Of a DNA stretch of 64,000 bases, positions 8,954-19,333 are shown one piece after another. The notes under the pieces were generated by a model that was not told the origin of the DNA, ran no database searches, and was given only the letters and a program-made list of their open reading frames with translations. The translations under genes and the position numbers were made by a program. Each line of letters starts with the position of its first letter. Within the stretch, counting starts at the first letter, position 1. Source of the stretch: Uranotaenia lowii (taxonomy: Eukaryota > Arthropoda > Insecta > Diptera > Culicidae); the NCBI RefSeq assembly GCF_029784155.1, contig NC_073691.1, positions 95,841,617-95,905,616 on the forward strand, given 5' to 3'.

Positions 8954-9394
8954 TAGAGTGCCCCAAATGACCCGACTAAAACGTCAATATGTTCGACCGC
9001 CCCGACTCATTAACAGTGATGAATACCATCCTTAAAAAAGTTAGCCAATTTTTAAAGCCCAGTAACTTTTTTTTATCTTAACTCTTCTCGAAATGCAGTC
9101 TCCGGATGAAATATTTTTCTTTTTTTTAGGCTTTAATAAAAACCATTTTTGAAAGAAATCGGCCGACGGGAATCAAAATTATTGATGAAAAACTGGTTTT
9201 TCATGTTTCTCTCGAACAAAATGTCTCAAAATCTCATATTTACAAACTTCAGGCTCGTTGAGCGACCCCTTCCCATGATTCGATCTGGCCCAAATTTGGC
9301 ATGAGATCTTGTACTAGACCTAGGATCAATTTAAGCCTGCAGCGCATAACATTTCACAGGTTTTGAATTTCCCATAAAAATTTGGGTCAGTCTA
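8954..9394. mobile_element. MITE, TAGACTGCCCCAAAT family
   Basis: The ends are TAGAGTGCCCCAAAT and the inverse of TAGACTGACCCAAAT. GTAAGCAA on the left (8946-8953) and GTAAGCAT on the right (9395-9402) form a near-perfect 8-bp direct repeat. The right half (CTTCAGGCTCGTTGAGCGAC and onward) also occurs at 19340-19520 (inverse), 20260-20462 and 23190-23377, making this the smallest complete member of the family in the window. Confidence 0.7.
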
Positions 9395-9549
9395 GTAAGC
9401 ATGTTTGTGAAAAAAATTACAAAAAGCTCAAATGAAATAACCTCGATATTATCAATCAACATAAAAAATCAAATCCATCTTACATCTGGAAAAATATAAC
9501 AATATTTATATTTGGTACCTAATCAAAACAGTCTGTTCGAGAAAAAAAG

Positions 9550-10290
9550 TGGTTCAGCCAGTTGAGTAACACTGGCCAGTGGCTTCAGTCCCGGGCTTGA
9601 TGATGATGTTATGGAACCGACCGAATCGTCTTTTCCCCGGCTCCATTCTTCGCTGCTCAGCTGTTCCCGTTCGTGGAACCGAATATCCGCCGCAGTCTGT
9701 GCAGGTATTTTTCAGCTAATGTGGGTGGCGTAGTAGAATCTTTACGCTAGGAGGCCAACCTTGTCCTCCAATTGCTTTTATTCGCCCCCCTTCTTGGGCC
9801 GACTGCTTCCTGCTTCCACCCTATGTAGGCGTCTGGTCCTCGGAACCATGTTCGTGGCGCCGTAGTAAGGAAAAATAAGAACAAAACACAGACAGTAAAA
9901 CGCAACGAAGCAACCAGCAAATCACTCTCACTTTGGGAGGAAAACTTTCGCTCTCGCTCTCTCCGGCCTCCCGCCGTTCGATTTTGGTTCTGGTTTTTGG
10001 GGCTGGTTTTCGGTTGGTTCTATCCGCTCAATTTTGACTTTGGCCTCGGAAATGTCGACCATTTTTTTTCCGTTCACGGCAAGGGTGAATCACCGGAAAA
10101 CGTGCGACGGAAAAATAAAGGAAGGTATGCTGGGTTATCTCACACGACACACGTTCGACCACAATCAAATGTTGGCGAAAGCTTTCTGGAAAGCGTTTAG
10201 TGGTACACCTGATGTTTTTGTTTTTGTGCTCCCAATGTTATTCACTTTTGACTTGAAACGGAAACTCAGAGTAAGCATGCATTAAAATAA
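9550..10290. other. GC-richer unique stretch with GAGA-type motifs
   Basis: Base composition changes from AT-rich to balanced. It contains CTCTCGCTCTCTCC near 9952, the kind of GAGA run common in insect promoters. No frame has recognisable homology. It could be a promoter or untranslated exon, or part of an unrecognised repeat. Confidence 0.3.
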
Positions 10291-12527
10291 ACATGCTTGA
10301 AGATACCTCAACAGCTTAAGCTTAATGACTCATTTTCTATTTTTTAGAATCACAATACAAAAAAAAAACAGATATAATATCTGGCTATGATAAAAAAAAA
10401 ATAGACCCAGTAAAACCAATTATATAAAATAAGATGCATCCCATTGTGCAACATTCTTGATAGAGGAAGAACCATCCATCATACACATAAAGAAATGGAC
10501 GAGCTTTAGGAGCAGCCATTAGTGTACGGGCGATTGTGGAAAAGGAGAGCTAAGAAAAAAGCCCGGAAAAGTAAACCCAACAGCTATAGGTAGCAAGTAT
10601 CTACCTACCCATCGTTAACCTGCGGAAGCTAGCTGGCAGGAGTTGCTCAAGTTGCGTTGAAAACAAAAAAAAAAGTTATTTGATAAATCTTGGTAACTTA
10701 CAAAAAATATATTTAAGTAAAATTTATTTGTTGGAGTTTCCTGCCCAGGATGTCAACGTAGCAAAACGGCCATTCCATATGCTCTACCTCTGTTAAATAT
10801 TTGTCAAAACAGAAAATATAAAAAGTAAAATGAAAAACTTCTTTTTTTATTATTTTCACTTTCAAAATTGAGAGTTGGTATATTTTGACTAGGGTTCAAG
10901 CTGTTTGATTTTTCTGTCGGCCCTTCTCTACTGCGTAAAAAAAGAAAAATTTAACCAGTTGACTGAAAATTAACTATTTTTTTGCTAAAGGGGTTAAGGG
11001 TTAAAAAAGTTGAGGTCCGCGAAAATTCTATAAAATACTAAATTTAAAATCAAAATGTGGGAATAAAATTGTTTGAAAGTGTATCAAAGTGAAGGCTGGG
11101 ATAGTGTGTAAAAGTTTATACTGGAGAAATCCCGGTATGGGTAGTGGTTTTTGTTATCTGGTTCTAGCCAGGAACGTGTTTTTTTATCGTGCTCGTCATT
11201 TTTTCCGGAAAATGGGCAGTTTTCAAGTGAAACTATCAGTTGTATACGCGAAAAATACTGTCGCCGAATGATCGGGAGCAGGTTGTATTAGTTGTGTTAG
11301 GCTAATGTTAAAAAAAGTGATTTTGTGATTTTGGGTTTGTGCATCGAAGATTTTGTTTCTGGAAAACAAAGTGTTGTGCAATTCAGGGGAATGCACGATT
11401 GCATCCAATATTCATTCAACTGGCGAAAAATATCAGAGTGCGGGCTTATATTTAGAAATTTGAGTGTCCGGATATGAACTGCGGTTGAAAATAATGAATT
11501 TATGGTGACTTTGGGTAGTGCGTTTCTTTGTTTCTTTCCCATGAAATGTGTTTGCCACACGCTTGTCCTTTGGTTGCCAACGGAGGTTAAAGGCATGCTA
11601 TGTTTTTTTTCGGTGATCATGCTCAAACGGCATTTTCTGAAGTACCAATGAAGTTTTGAGGGAGGTAGCTGCACTAAGATAAGTATCATTAAATGTAAAA
11701 TTATTAAAACTTTTTTAAACAAATATTTCTAAGATGCCGTTTATTTAATCCTTTTATTTATAATAATTCTGCTTTTCGAATTTGAACGGAATGCTTCTAC
11801 TTGTTCATTGTGTTCTGAACACACAATTTATTTGTGATGGGTCTGATTATATTGAATTTACTTTACTAAACTTACAGAAAAATCAGTTCAATCGTTTAGT
11901 AAAATACTTTTGAATCTTACCCAAATTATTGTAAAAACCTTTCGAGCTCTCGAAGACCTCGAAAGGTTTTTGGTTCTATTAATGTTTTTTTTTTGTTCTT
12001 TTTTACTTTCAAGAGCGAGTAAAGGCGCTTTATCCTTGGTCGATGACCAGAAATGATGGTACACAGAAATCAATAAATAATATCACCATTTTTAATATTA
12101 AATGATTTTAAGTTCTCCAGATGATAAACCTTGTTTGCTGATCATGAACCTTGTTTAAAGATTTCTGTGTACAAAATAACTCATTTCCAGCCGTTGAAAG
12201 AAAGGTCATGTTTCATAGGTTCCCTTATCATCAAGAAGCACTTTTTAGCTCGTGCTTCCACCGCAATGCCCCTCGGAGCGTATGGTACTGGTGGTCCACG
12301 CTCCTTCCTTTTCCTTGTTCCTGACGTCTCTGCGTTCTCTGCTCCACAGTAGGCCCGACCATTTTATGTTTTAAATTATTTTAATGTTTCTATGTTAACA
12401 AAATTAAAAGCATAAACAAAGACAAGATGAATAATAACATTTTTTTATTATTCTTCGGGACTCAGACTTAAGTTCTGGCTGTGGAAGTACGATTAGTGAT
12501 TTAAGTAAAATTTATTTGTTGGTTTGC
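10291..12527. other. No gene recognised; possible untranslated exon at 11060-11530
   Basis: Most of the stretch is AT-rich noncoding DNA. Between about 11060 and 11530 the + strand has the GTG- and TTG-rich texture of insect 5' leaders. The longest open frame (minus, 11722-11297) has no recognisable motif and biased composition, and I do not regard it as a gene. Confidence 0.35.
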
Positions 12528-13069
12528 GAAATGAATTGGGTTTGCAAGATTTCAAAAGCCCTATTAAGTCATTAGAGATTTTCGATCAAAAAATGTACCT
12601 ATTTCCTTTTCAAGCACACCGTGTGTGAAAAATTCTTGCAAACCATAATTTATTATGTGACAAAATTATAGATATGAGGTCTATTCTGTCGTTTGATACT
12701 AATTTGAAATCATGAATCAAATACCTGTCCTAAAGAACCACCGTGTATGCATTGCCATCTCAATCCGTTACAAAATAACGTAGCCATTGCAAAAAAAACC
12801 ATTGAGCTTGAAACTCCTTTCGTCAGCCTCTAACCCAGGCATGTCAAACTCGTTTAGGTGTGCGGGCCGCATTTAAAATTTTCTATGACGTAGAGGGCCG
12901 CAGCCAGAATCAGTTAGAAAACATAACATATTAGTTTCGCGGAGATTAGATACAATACAATGGAATATAGTTATAAGTAAACTTGGAATGAAATTTTGCG
13001 TTAAATATTAACTAGAGCTTTTAATGCTTAACATTCTTTTATTGTAATGCATTATATCTATTGTCCTGA

Positions 13070-13903
13070 TGCTTGACATCTTTTCTGAGTTACTAGTTTA
13101 TTAATATCAGGTTGAAGTTTATTTGAAACTAACACTTTCATTATTGGTGATAAATTTTTATCAGATAATCTCGAACGATGAGGAGTTTTTGTAGCTTTCA
13201 TTATGGAAAAAATTGCTCACATAGATAAGTATTTGCAATCATAGCAAGAATTCTGGCAACAAATTTCCGTTACTCAACGTAGCTTTCAGGCAAATAGCTG
13301 TGAAATTTTGGTACAGCCACTTCAATTTATTTCGCTTTTAATAATGAATCGCACTGCAGCTCTATCAAATCTATGAATGAATCTCGAAAACGGTTTTTAA
13401 ATGCATCTAGTAACGATTCTAGGTGAAGTACGTATTTACCAAATGATACAGCCTCATTTGATTTTTTCAGTTCTTGACACTTAGGGAAGTGCACAAGGTT
13501 TTCTTTGGAAATTTGGTTGATTCATAACCGTAACTTTGGACTAGTGATATAGCTCAGTTGGCAAGTCTGTTATCTCCTGAGCCGATGTCCGCGAGTTCGA
13601 GCCCAAGAGTAAACATCGAACACAGTTGTACCGGATAAGTTTTTCAATAACGATCCGCCAACTGCAACGTTGATAAAGTCGCGAATGCCATAAAGATGGT
13701 AAAACGACTATAATCGAAACAAAAAAAAATAACCGTAACTTCGCTTGAAAGTTTTTTACATCATCATAAGCAGCTATGATATTTTTTTCTTATCCTTGAA
13801 GTTTTAAGCACTGATTTTAAGTTCAAATCTTGCAGGTGGCCAGTAAGATCAACGGAAAATACCAGATCCTGAACCCAGTCGTCTGCTTGAAAATGTTCAA
13901 CAT
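13070..13903 (-). pseudogene. hAT transposase C-terminal remnant
   Basis: Continuing the minus-strand hAT coding sequence from beyond the LINE, this encodes DDWVQDLVFSVDLTGHLQDL, a core block of ZBED5/GTF2IRD2-like hAT transposases. After the SINE comes FPKCQELKKSNEAVSFGKY and RFRDSFIDLIELQ. Near 13190 comes FSIMKATKTPHRSRLSDKNL, the hAT C-terminal dimerisation motif. Several stops and shifts are present and a SINE sits at 13537-13728. The element cannot make transposase. Confidence 0.75.
13537..13728 (+). mobile_element. tRNA-derived SINE
   Basis: It has an RNA polymerase III A box (TAGCTCAGTTGG, 13550-13561) and B box (GAGTTCGAGCC, 13593-13603), a short body, and an A-rich 3' end (13718-13728). 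Exact 13-bp duplications ATAACCGTAACTT flank it (13524-13536, 13729-13741). The tRNA-like part is diverged and followed by a non-tRNA body, so this is a SINE and not a tRNA gene. It inserted into the hAT transposase. Confidence 0.85.
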
Positions 13904-14017
13904 GTTCATTTATTTATTTCGCCAAACATTGTAGGCTACATATATAATAACTTAAAGCTAGGGATTACAATTTTCAAATAGGCTTAATAATAATGATTTT
14001 TGTTTACATTTTCAAAG

Positions 14018-15397
14018 TCAGGTTCTTCGGTGCCTGTTACCGTAAAAACCTTTTTTCAGCTGCTGTTTTGACATAGTAAAGTCTATGTTCTCATAATATT
14101 TATTGTAACTATACATTAAACAATTCATTGGACTATATTTTCCATAATCAGTTCGAGTAGAGGTTATAATGAAAAGATTTCTTGTTCTTAAATGACGGCA
14201 AGGACAATAAAAGTTTAATTGATTAAGTAGATAAGCAGACTGAACGCGCTGATTAATTATGTCGTTTACAAAACAGATTGCAGCAAACTCTCTTCTTACA
14301 CTTAATGTTTCAATGTTAATAAGCAGGCAACGTGATTCATAGCTAGGTAATTGGCTCTGAGACCATCCTAAATTTCGTAAAGCGAATAGAACAAATTGTT
14401 TCTGGACTGATTCTAAACGGCTTTTATGTGATATTTGAAAAGGCGACCACACAACGCTACAATACTCAAGAATGGATCTAACATAAGCTGTGTACAATGT
14501 TTTTATTGTGTATGGGTCTTTGAAATTATAACTAAAACGTTTTATAAATGCTAACATACTGTTCGATTTCTGAATTATTGAGTTATAGTGATCTACAAAG
14601 GTAAGTTTTGAGTCCAATATAACTCCAAGGTCTCTAATCTTGTTGACTCTCTCGACAGGATCATCACCCAATTTGACAATTTCATATGACTGACATTTTC
14701 TTCTAGTAAATACAATATTTGAACATTTTGCCACGTTAAGTTTGAGCAGACTTTTAATGCACCATTTGTTGAATACATTAACTTCGTTTTGAAAGATTCT
14801 GAAGTCTTCTTCGCTATTTACTTTCATATAAAGCTTCATATCATCAGCATAAATTAGCACATTTGACTGCTTGAGAAGACAAGTTATATCATTTACGTAT
14901 AAAATAAATAATAGGGGGCCGAGATGGGAGCCTTGAGGTACACCAGAAGTGACGGAGATACTTTTTGAAAGTGAACCATTAAATCTAACAACTTGTGAGC
15001 GGGTCGTTAAATAGGACCTTATCCATTTCAGTAGGTGTGAACTGAATCCTTGTTTATTTAATTTAAAAATTAACATGGGGATGTCAATGCTGTCAAAAGC
15101 TTTACTGAAGTCCGTGTATAAAGCCTGAACAGAATTACCGCGATCCATACAGCTAATATTATAGGTAACAAACTCCAGTAAATTAGTGGCTGTAGATCTT
15201 CCTTTAACAAATCCATGTTGCTTTTCAGTAATGAGAGTTTTAATTTGGTTATATATTTTTTCATTCACTAAAGCTTCGAAAAGTTTTGGTATGCACGATA
15301 AAATGGCAATGCCCCTGTAATTTTTTATGTCAGATTTTTTTTCCTGACTTAAATATGGGTACAAGAAATGATTCTTTCCATACTTGAGGAAAAACAC
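14018..15397 (-). CDS. LINE ORF2, reverse transcriptase half
   Basis: This frame carries the RT domain: NYRGIAILSC near residue 26, TDFSKAFD (95-102, motif A Asp), SGVPQGSHLGP (151-161) and YADDMKLY (183-190, catalytic pair). A thumb region with SILEYCSVVWSPF and a C-terminal segment ending KGFYGNRHRRT follow. It is the direct continuation of the endonuclease half. The two frames overlap at 15330-15397 because of an A8 run on the coding strand, and the first residues shown by this frame are artefactual. Removing one A would give one ORF of about 950 codons. It copies the element RNA into DNA at the nicked target. Confidence 0.85.
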   Translation of the reverse strand: MFFLKYGKNHFLYPYLSQEKKSDIKNYRGIAILSCIPKLFEALVNEKIYNQIKTLITEKQHGFVKGRSTATNLLEFVTYNISCMDRGNSVQALYTDFSKAFDSIDIPMLIFKLNKQGFSSHLLKWIRSYLTTRSQVVRFNGSLSKSISVTSGVPQGSHLGPLLFILYVNDITCLLKQSNVLIYADDMKLYMKVNSEEDFRIFQNEVNVFNKWCIKSLLKLNVAKCSNIVFTRRKCQSYEIVKLGDDPVERVNKIRDLGVILDSKLTFVDHYNSIIQKSNSMLAFIKRFSYNFKDPYTIKTLYTAYVRSILEYCSVVWSPFQISHKSRLESVQKQFVLFALRNLGWSQSQLPSYESRCLLINIETLSVRREFAAICFVNDIINQRVQSAYLLNQLNFYCPCRHLRTRNLFIITSTRTDYGKYSPMNCLMYSYNKYYENIDFTMSKQQLKKGFYGNRHRRT

Positions 15398-16877
15398 CTG
15401 ATTTCAATGAAGAGTTAAATAGAAGAAATAATGGCATACTCAGTTCATTTACTAGATTTTTTAAAAGAAGTGGAGGAATTCCATCAGGCCCGGGCCCTTT
15501 AGTGCTGTCTAAGGAGGAAATGGCTTTACATATTTCTTCAAAGGAAATTGATTCGACTACAGTTAATGCCGTTGAATCAGAGAGATAACTAAAAAAGGAA
15601 GTATCACGATCTTTCTCGGAAAAACTAGTGTAAACAGTTTGGAAAAAGTCGGCGAATAGATTACAAATTTCGTCGGAATTTTGACCTTCTATGCTGCCAA
15701 AGTGCATGCGAGTTGGAAAACTATTGTTTTTTAATTTTGTTTTAACATATCTAAAAAAGTTTCTTGGGTTCGATTTTATGTTTTGCTCAATTTTTATATT
15801 ATAGTCTTGGAAAGAAGTACTTAAGCGTATTGCTAGTAGATTACTGGCTTCTTGGTGTTCTAATTTAGTGACTAATGATGGATTCTTTTTCCAGTTTTTA
15901 TGTGCCTTCTGCTTTTTATTTCTTAAGTGCACAAGCTCTTTCGCGAACCAAGGCGGATTTTTGTTATTATTTGTTCGTCGCTTTAATTTTGTTGGAACAA
16001 ATTCTTTGAGAATATTACCAAGAATTTTGTAAAAAATCTCTACTTGATTGTCTGTTGAGTTCTCAGCTCGGAATATTGTTTTCCAATCAACAACTTGTAA
16101 TTTTGTTTTAATCATATTATAGTTAGCATGGAAGAAGTCAAAAGTCTCTATAAACTCATAATCATCTGGTAAACGTTTTTGATCAGGACATATGATTGAG
16201 AATTCGATAGCAGTGTGGAAGACCTCGTTTTTCCAAATTGGATCTGAAGCTTCTACAACGCAAAAATCATCAGTCAGATTGGAAAATAATAAGTCCAGAT
16301 AGCGGCTACAGGCATTTTTTACATGATTTATTTGATTGAGACACAACGAAGCCAGATTATCAAAAAGAATTTGCAGTGTTTCATTATCACCACAGACCGG
16401 CAAGAGAATGCTTTCATTCTCTTCATCAATTAAGAATTGGAGACTTGATTGGTTAAAGTCGCCATAAAGGTGAATTTTAAATTCAGGCTCAAAATTTGCG
16501 AACATTTCAGTAATGTCAAATAGGAACTTTTGAAAATATTCTTTAGTGGCATGTTCTGGCGGAAAGTAAATCGACCCAAAAATATGCGTTTCATTGAAGA
16601 TGCGGGCTTTGACCCACACCTGCTCGAAATCTTTGTGTTTAGCCGTAGGAATGAGCTCAGAATCGAAGACAGAGCTGATTGCCACAACCACACCACCGCC
16701 AGATTTCTTGTCAGAAAGAAGAAAGTTTCTGTCATCTCTGAATACGTTGAAACTAGAACCAAAAACTTCTTCGCTCTTTATATTTGCATCCCAGCTTGTT
16801 TCTGTTCCCAAAATTATAGTATAACTACAAGCTGCTAAATTTTTATAAATTGTATTTAATTTCGATGCACTTCGCAT
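15330..16877 (-). CDS. LINE ORF2, endonuclease half
   Basis: The N-terminal part is an exonuclease-endonuclease-phosphatase fold nuclease: TETSWD (25-30), YGDFNQ (138-143, metal-binding Asp/Asn) and a later YLDLLFSN block. It nicks the target for reverse transcription. The C-terminal half holds the linker and PGPDGIPPLLLKN, the start of the RT. It stops at SGKKI because of the homopolymer at 15335-15342. The frame is open upstream of the ATG at 16877 (VAYCQNFNR) back into the end of ORF1. The true start may therefore be further 5', by termination-reinitiation or a non-ATG start. Confidence 0.85.
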   Translation of the reverse strand: MRSASKLNTIYKNLAACSYTIILGTETSWDANIKSEEVFGSSFNVFRDDRNFLLSDKKSGGGVVVAISSVFDSELIPTAKHKDFEQVWVKARIFNETHIFGSIYFPPEHATKEYFQKFLFDITEMFANFEPEFKIHLYGDFNQSSLQFLIDEENESILLPVCGDNETLQILFDNLASLCLNQINHVKNACSRYLDLLFSNLTDDFCVVEASDPIWKNEVFHTAIEFSIICPDQKRLPDDYEFIETFDFFHANYNMIKTKLQVVDWKTIFRAENSTDNQVEIFYKILGNILKEFVPTKLKRRTNNNKNPPWFAKELVHLRNKKQKAHKNWKKNPSLVTKLEHQEASNLLAIRLSTSFQDYNIKIEQNIKSNPRNFFRYVKTKLKNNSFPTRMHFGSIEGQNSDEICNLFADFFQTVYTSFSEKDRDTSFFSYLSDSTALTVVESISFEEICKAISSLDSTKGPGPDGIPPLLLKNLVNELSMPLFLLFNSSLKSGVFPQVWKESFLVPIFKSGKKI

Positions 16878-17017
16878 TCTGTTAAAATTTTGACAGTAAG
16901 CAACAATTTCATTATTATTTACTATAGCGGATGTATTCAGAGCAGAAGATGTTCTATGGTCCCGCGAACGAATTGTAACGCGATCCGCTTGGTCAACATT
17001 AATTAAAGAGCTAGTAC

Positions 17018-18433
17018 CTATAGTGGCACGCGTCGATGGGGCAGAAAATATGGATACATTACCGGGTTGTTGAAATCAAATGCATTAGGACCATGGTGGC
17101 AGCAGGGGCCGGCAAAGGGTGCACTGAATGAAGTGGGGACCGGATTGAACGTTGTATATGGTGGCATGGAAGTCGATGCATGATGTGTGCACATATTCGC
17201 TTGGTACGGTGAAGTCGTTGTCGCAGAAGTAGTCGGGAACCTAGCCGGTAGCCTATCATGATGTAGTGGCGTATTTGGTGCCACAAGAGAGGGTCCAGGG
17301 TCCAGTGGTGGTGTATTTGATGGCACAGAAGAGGATCCAGGGTTTAAGGTTTCTCCACGTTGAAAATTGATGAAGGTCGGTATCTTCTTTTTCGGCTGAG
17401 GTTTCCTATTGAACGTAACCTTGGCGGCAGCGAGCAGTTCCTTGTCAGTGGAAGGTGGAGATCGGCTTTTTAATTTATTGTTGGGGTAGTCTCGTTGGTT
17501 TAGGCCCGCATTTCGGTTACGCGCCTTGCGTTGACGATTTTTTTTCTTTTTTGCTTTATCCGCGTTCTTTTGTTGTTCCTTGCGACGCATTTGCCTTGCA
17601 TCGTAGGCTGACCAGTCAGCTTTCCACACCCTCCTTGTGCCCAAAAGTCGCCAACCTGAGACAACTTTAGGGTTCAGCTCCTCGGCCAGGCTCGTCACTG
17701 GTGCAGGTGGGGAAAGGACAGGTTTCGCGCTAACGGCATCGTGAATGGATCGAAGTTCATCAATAAGGTCCGTATTTGCGGAAGGATTATGTACAGTTGC
17801 CCTTAAGGCATTAAGTTCTACTGCAATGGACTGGAGAGAAGGAGTGAGCTCCTGTTCCAAATTGGTGAAGCAGTTACGATGCTGCTCTTCGACCATATTC
17901 ATCAGGCTGTTTTGATGGCCCAAAATCATCTCCTCCAGCATTTCAAACGTTTGAGCAATTTTCGTTTTATGACCGTCAAAAGCTGACACGTACTGCTCTT
18001 TCATTGATGATGAGAGCGTGTCAAGTAAATCTTCAGCAGACGGAGGTGGTCGCAATGCCGCTTTTATTAGGGCCGAAAGCTCAATTTTTTGGCCATTGAT
18101 CTGATTGGAGATCGTGTCGATACCATCAATCAATGTCTCTAGGCAAGAAAATTTTGCCACCTGAGAACTCAGCTTTTCGTGGGAGATGTTTTGGATCTTT
18201 AGTTGCTCCAATATTTCTGTTTGCTGTGCCATTAATTTCGTTTGGTCGATCTGCTCTGATATCAAATTTTGGCAGTCACGGCAAACCGGGAGCATGAACC
18301 TCCTGATTGACTCCTCGCAATTTCGCTGCACTCCAACACAAGCGGCGTGGAACCTTCGGTGACATGGGCCCGTACACGTCCAAAGGTGGACGCTATCGAC
18401 GACATCACAAGTGGAAATATGACACTTTGGCAT
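17018..18433 (-). CDS. LINE ORF1 with PHD-like zinc finger
   Basis: I chose the ATG at 18433 (MPKCHIS) because the Cys-rich finger starts right after it. The longer frame from 18571 adds Phe- and Lys-rich leader sequence typical of an untranslated region. The finger reads C-x4-C ... HLWTCTGPCHRRFHAACVG ... CRDC, about residues 4-57, the PHD-like pattern. A Gln/Glu/Leu-rich helical, possibly coiled-coil region follows to about residue 240. A basic Lys/Arg-rich patch (KKKKNRQRKARNRN) and a Pro-rich tail complete it. The protein should bind element RNA. No disabling change is seen. Confidence 0.8.
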   Translation of the reverse strand: MPKCHISTCDVVDSVHLWTCTGPCHRRFHAACVGVQRNCEESIRRFMLPVCRDCQNLISEQIDQTKLMAQQTEILEQLKIQNISHEKLSSQVAKFSCLETLIDGIDTISNQINGQKIELSALIKAALRPPPSAEDLLDTLSSSMKEQYVSAFDGHKTKIAQTFEMLEEMILGHQNSLMNMVEEQHRNCFTNLEQELTPSLQSIAVELNALRATVHNPSANTDLIDELRSIHDAVSAKPVLSPPAPVTSLAEELNPKVVSGWRLLGTRRVWKADWSAYDARQMRRKEQQKNADKAKKKKNRQRKARNRNAGLNQRDYPNNKLKSRSPPSTDKELLAAAKVTFNRKPQPKKKIPTFINFQRGETLNPGSSSVPSNTPPLDPGPSLVAPNTPLHHDRLPARFPTTSATTTSPYQANMCTHHASTSMPPYTTFNPVPTSFSAPFAGPCCHHGPNAFDFNNPVMYPYFLPHRRVPL

Positions 18434-18592
18434 TTTTGTTTTGTTTTTGTTCGCGGTAGCACAACACAAAAAAAAATAACTAACGAAGGCACTTGACTGC
18501 TTTGACAAAAAAAAAAAAAAAAGAGTTCTGTAATTGCTGGAGTAGCGCGGAAACACGTCTATATCGTTCAACGTTCAACTGTCAATCCTGAC

Positions 18593-18790
18593 GTTCATCT
18601 TTCATTTCCAAAAATAATATGCAAATAATATTATTTCCTCTCGTAGCAGGAAAGCCAGCGTACTTCTGTGTAGTAGGAAACATAATCGAGTTCATGTCTT
18701 ATGTCTTCCAAAAATGTCGAAAATTGGCGATGCTTCAAGCTACGGGAACGGATAAAATTTATAGTATCTGAAACTGGGTTGCACATGTTG
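18593..18790 (-). pseudogene. hAT transposase internal remnant
   Basis: The minus strand encodes FIRSRSLKHRQFSTFLEDI followed by YYTEVRWLSCYER, with TEVRWLS a hallmark of hAT transposases. The frame runs to the LINE border at 18593 and resumes at 13903 (VEHFQADDW). No N-terminal transposase sequence is present between here and the terminal repeat. Confidence 0.8.
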
Positions 18791-18979
18791 GAACTTTAAT
18801 TTAAAGTTTAAAGTTGAAAACGTTATATTTAACTTAAGTTTTTTGCAGTAATATATTACATAAAAATCAGTGGTATTTTTTTTGTGACAATTTAAGACGG
18901 GGCTACGCGGGCCGCATTGACAAAAGCCGCGGGCCGCATGCGGCCCGCAAACCCCCAGTTTGACATGCCTGCTCTAACC

Positions 18980-19333
18980 CAAATTTGGTACCATGTCCGT
19001 CCCTAAAAACTCCGGTACACAAACTTTTAATTGAACAATAACGTCAATATCGCGAAAATAGTGAATTGGTAATATGGACCATCCCTTTTGCTATCATACA
19101 AAATTTGATAGTTGGAATTGATTGCTCGTCCTTTCGTAACATCCATGTTAAAATTTTCATCTCAATTCCATGTATAACATCGTCATTGCCGCTAGAACAG
19201 TATTTGTGGTGTATGTACGACCTCATTGAAGGAGTGAAACGGAATCATCCGAAAATCTAAAAAAAATTGTTTTATTCCTGGTCCTAATGAACCCATGCCA
19301 AATTTTAGCTCTCTAGGTCTTAAAGCTTATCGT
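18980..19333 (-). repeat. Dispersed repeat into which the hAT inserted
   Basis: With 12530-12835 this forms one continuous sequence interrupted by the hAT. The part at 19230-19320 matches the inverse of 27735-27840 (shared blocks AAATTTGGCATG, TTCATTAGGACCAGGAAT, AGATTTTCGGATGA). It is noncoding. Confidence 0.55.

Larger units (their letters stand above)
13910..18592 (-). mobile_element. Near-complete LINE (Jockey/CR1-like, PHD-finger ORF1)
   Basis: A minus-strand element of about 4.7 kb has a 5' leader, ORF1 with a PHD-like zinc finger, ORF2 with apurinic-type endonuclease and reverse transcriptase, and a short 3' tail of AAAT repeats at 13906-13920. It interrupts the hAT transposase. GTTCAT occurs at both borders (13904-13909 and 18593-18598) and is the likely short TSD. 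Only one obvious coding lesion is seen, an 8-base homopolymer frameshift at 15335-15342. PHD fingers in ORF1 are known for CR1-group LINEs. Confidence 0.85.
12836..18971 (-). mobile_element. hAT transposon with nested SINE and LINE, 8-bp TSD
   Basis: The ends are a perfect 15-bp inverted repeat, CAGGCATGTCAAACT at 12836 and its inverse ending at 18971. Exact 8-bp duplications CTCTAACC flank it (12828-12835, 18972-18979). Both subterminal regions contain GCGGGCCGC blocks. An 8-bp TSD is diagnostic for the hAT superfamily. Subtracting the nested LINE (13910-18592) and SINE (13537-13728) leaves about 1.3 kb, so the hAT copy itself is internally deleted. The residual coding sequence is on the minus strand. 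Confidence 0.9.

Noticed and set aside
9850..9866. TGGCGCC primer-binding-site-like string, possible LTR retrotransposon
   Set aside because: No pair of long terminal repeats, no polypurine tract and no gag or pol sequence nearby.
11297..11722. 141-codon minus-strand open frame
   Set aside because: No recognisable motif, odd composition, no splice or promoter context; likely chance in a leader-like region.
13537..13620. Possible tRNA gene
   Set aside because: A and B boxes are present but the cloverleaf is poor, a SINE body and A-rich tail follow, and it is bracketed by a 13-bp TSD.
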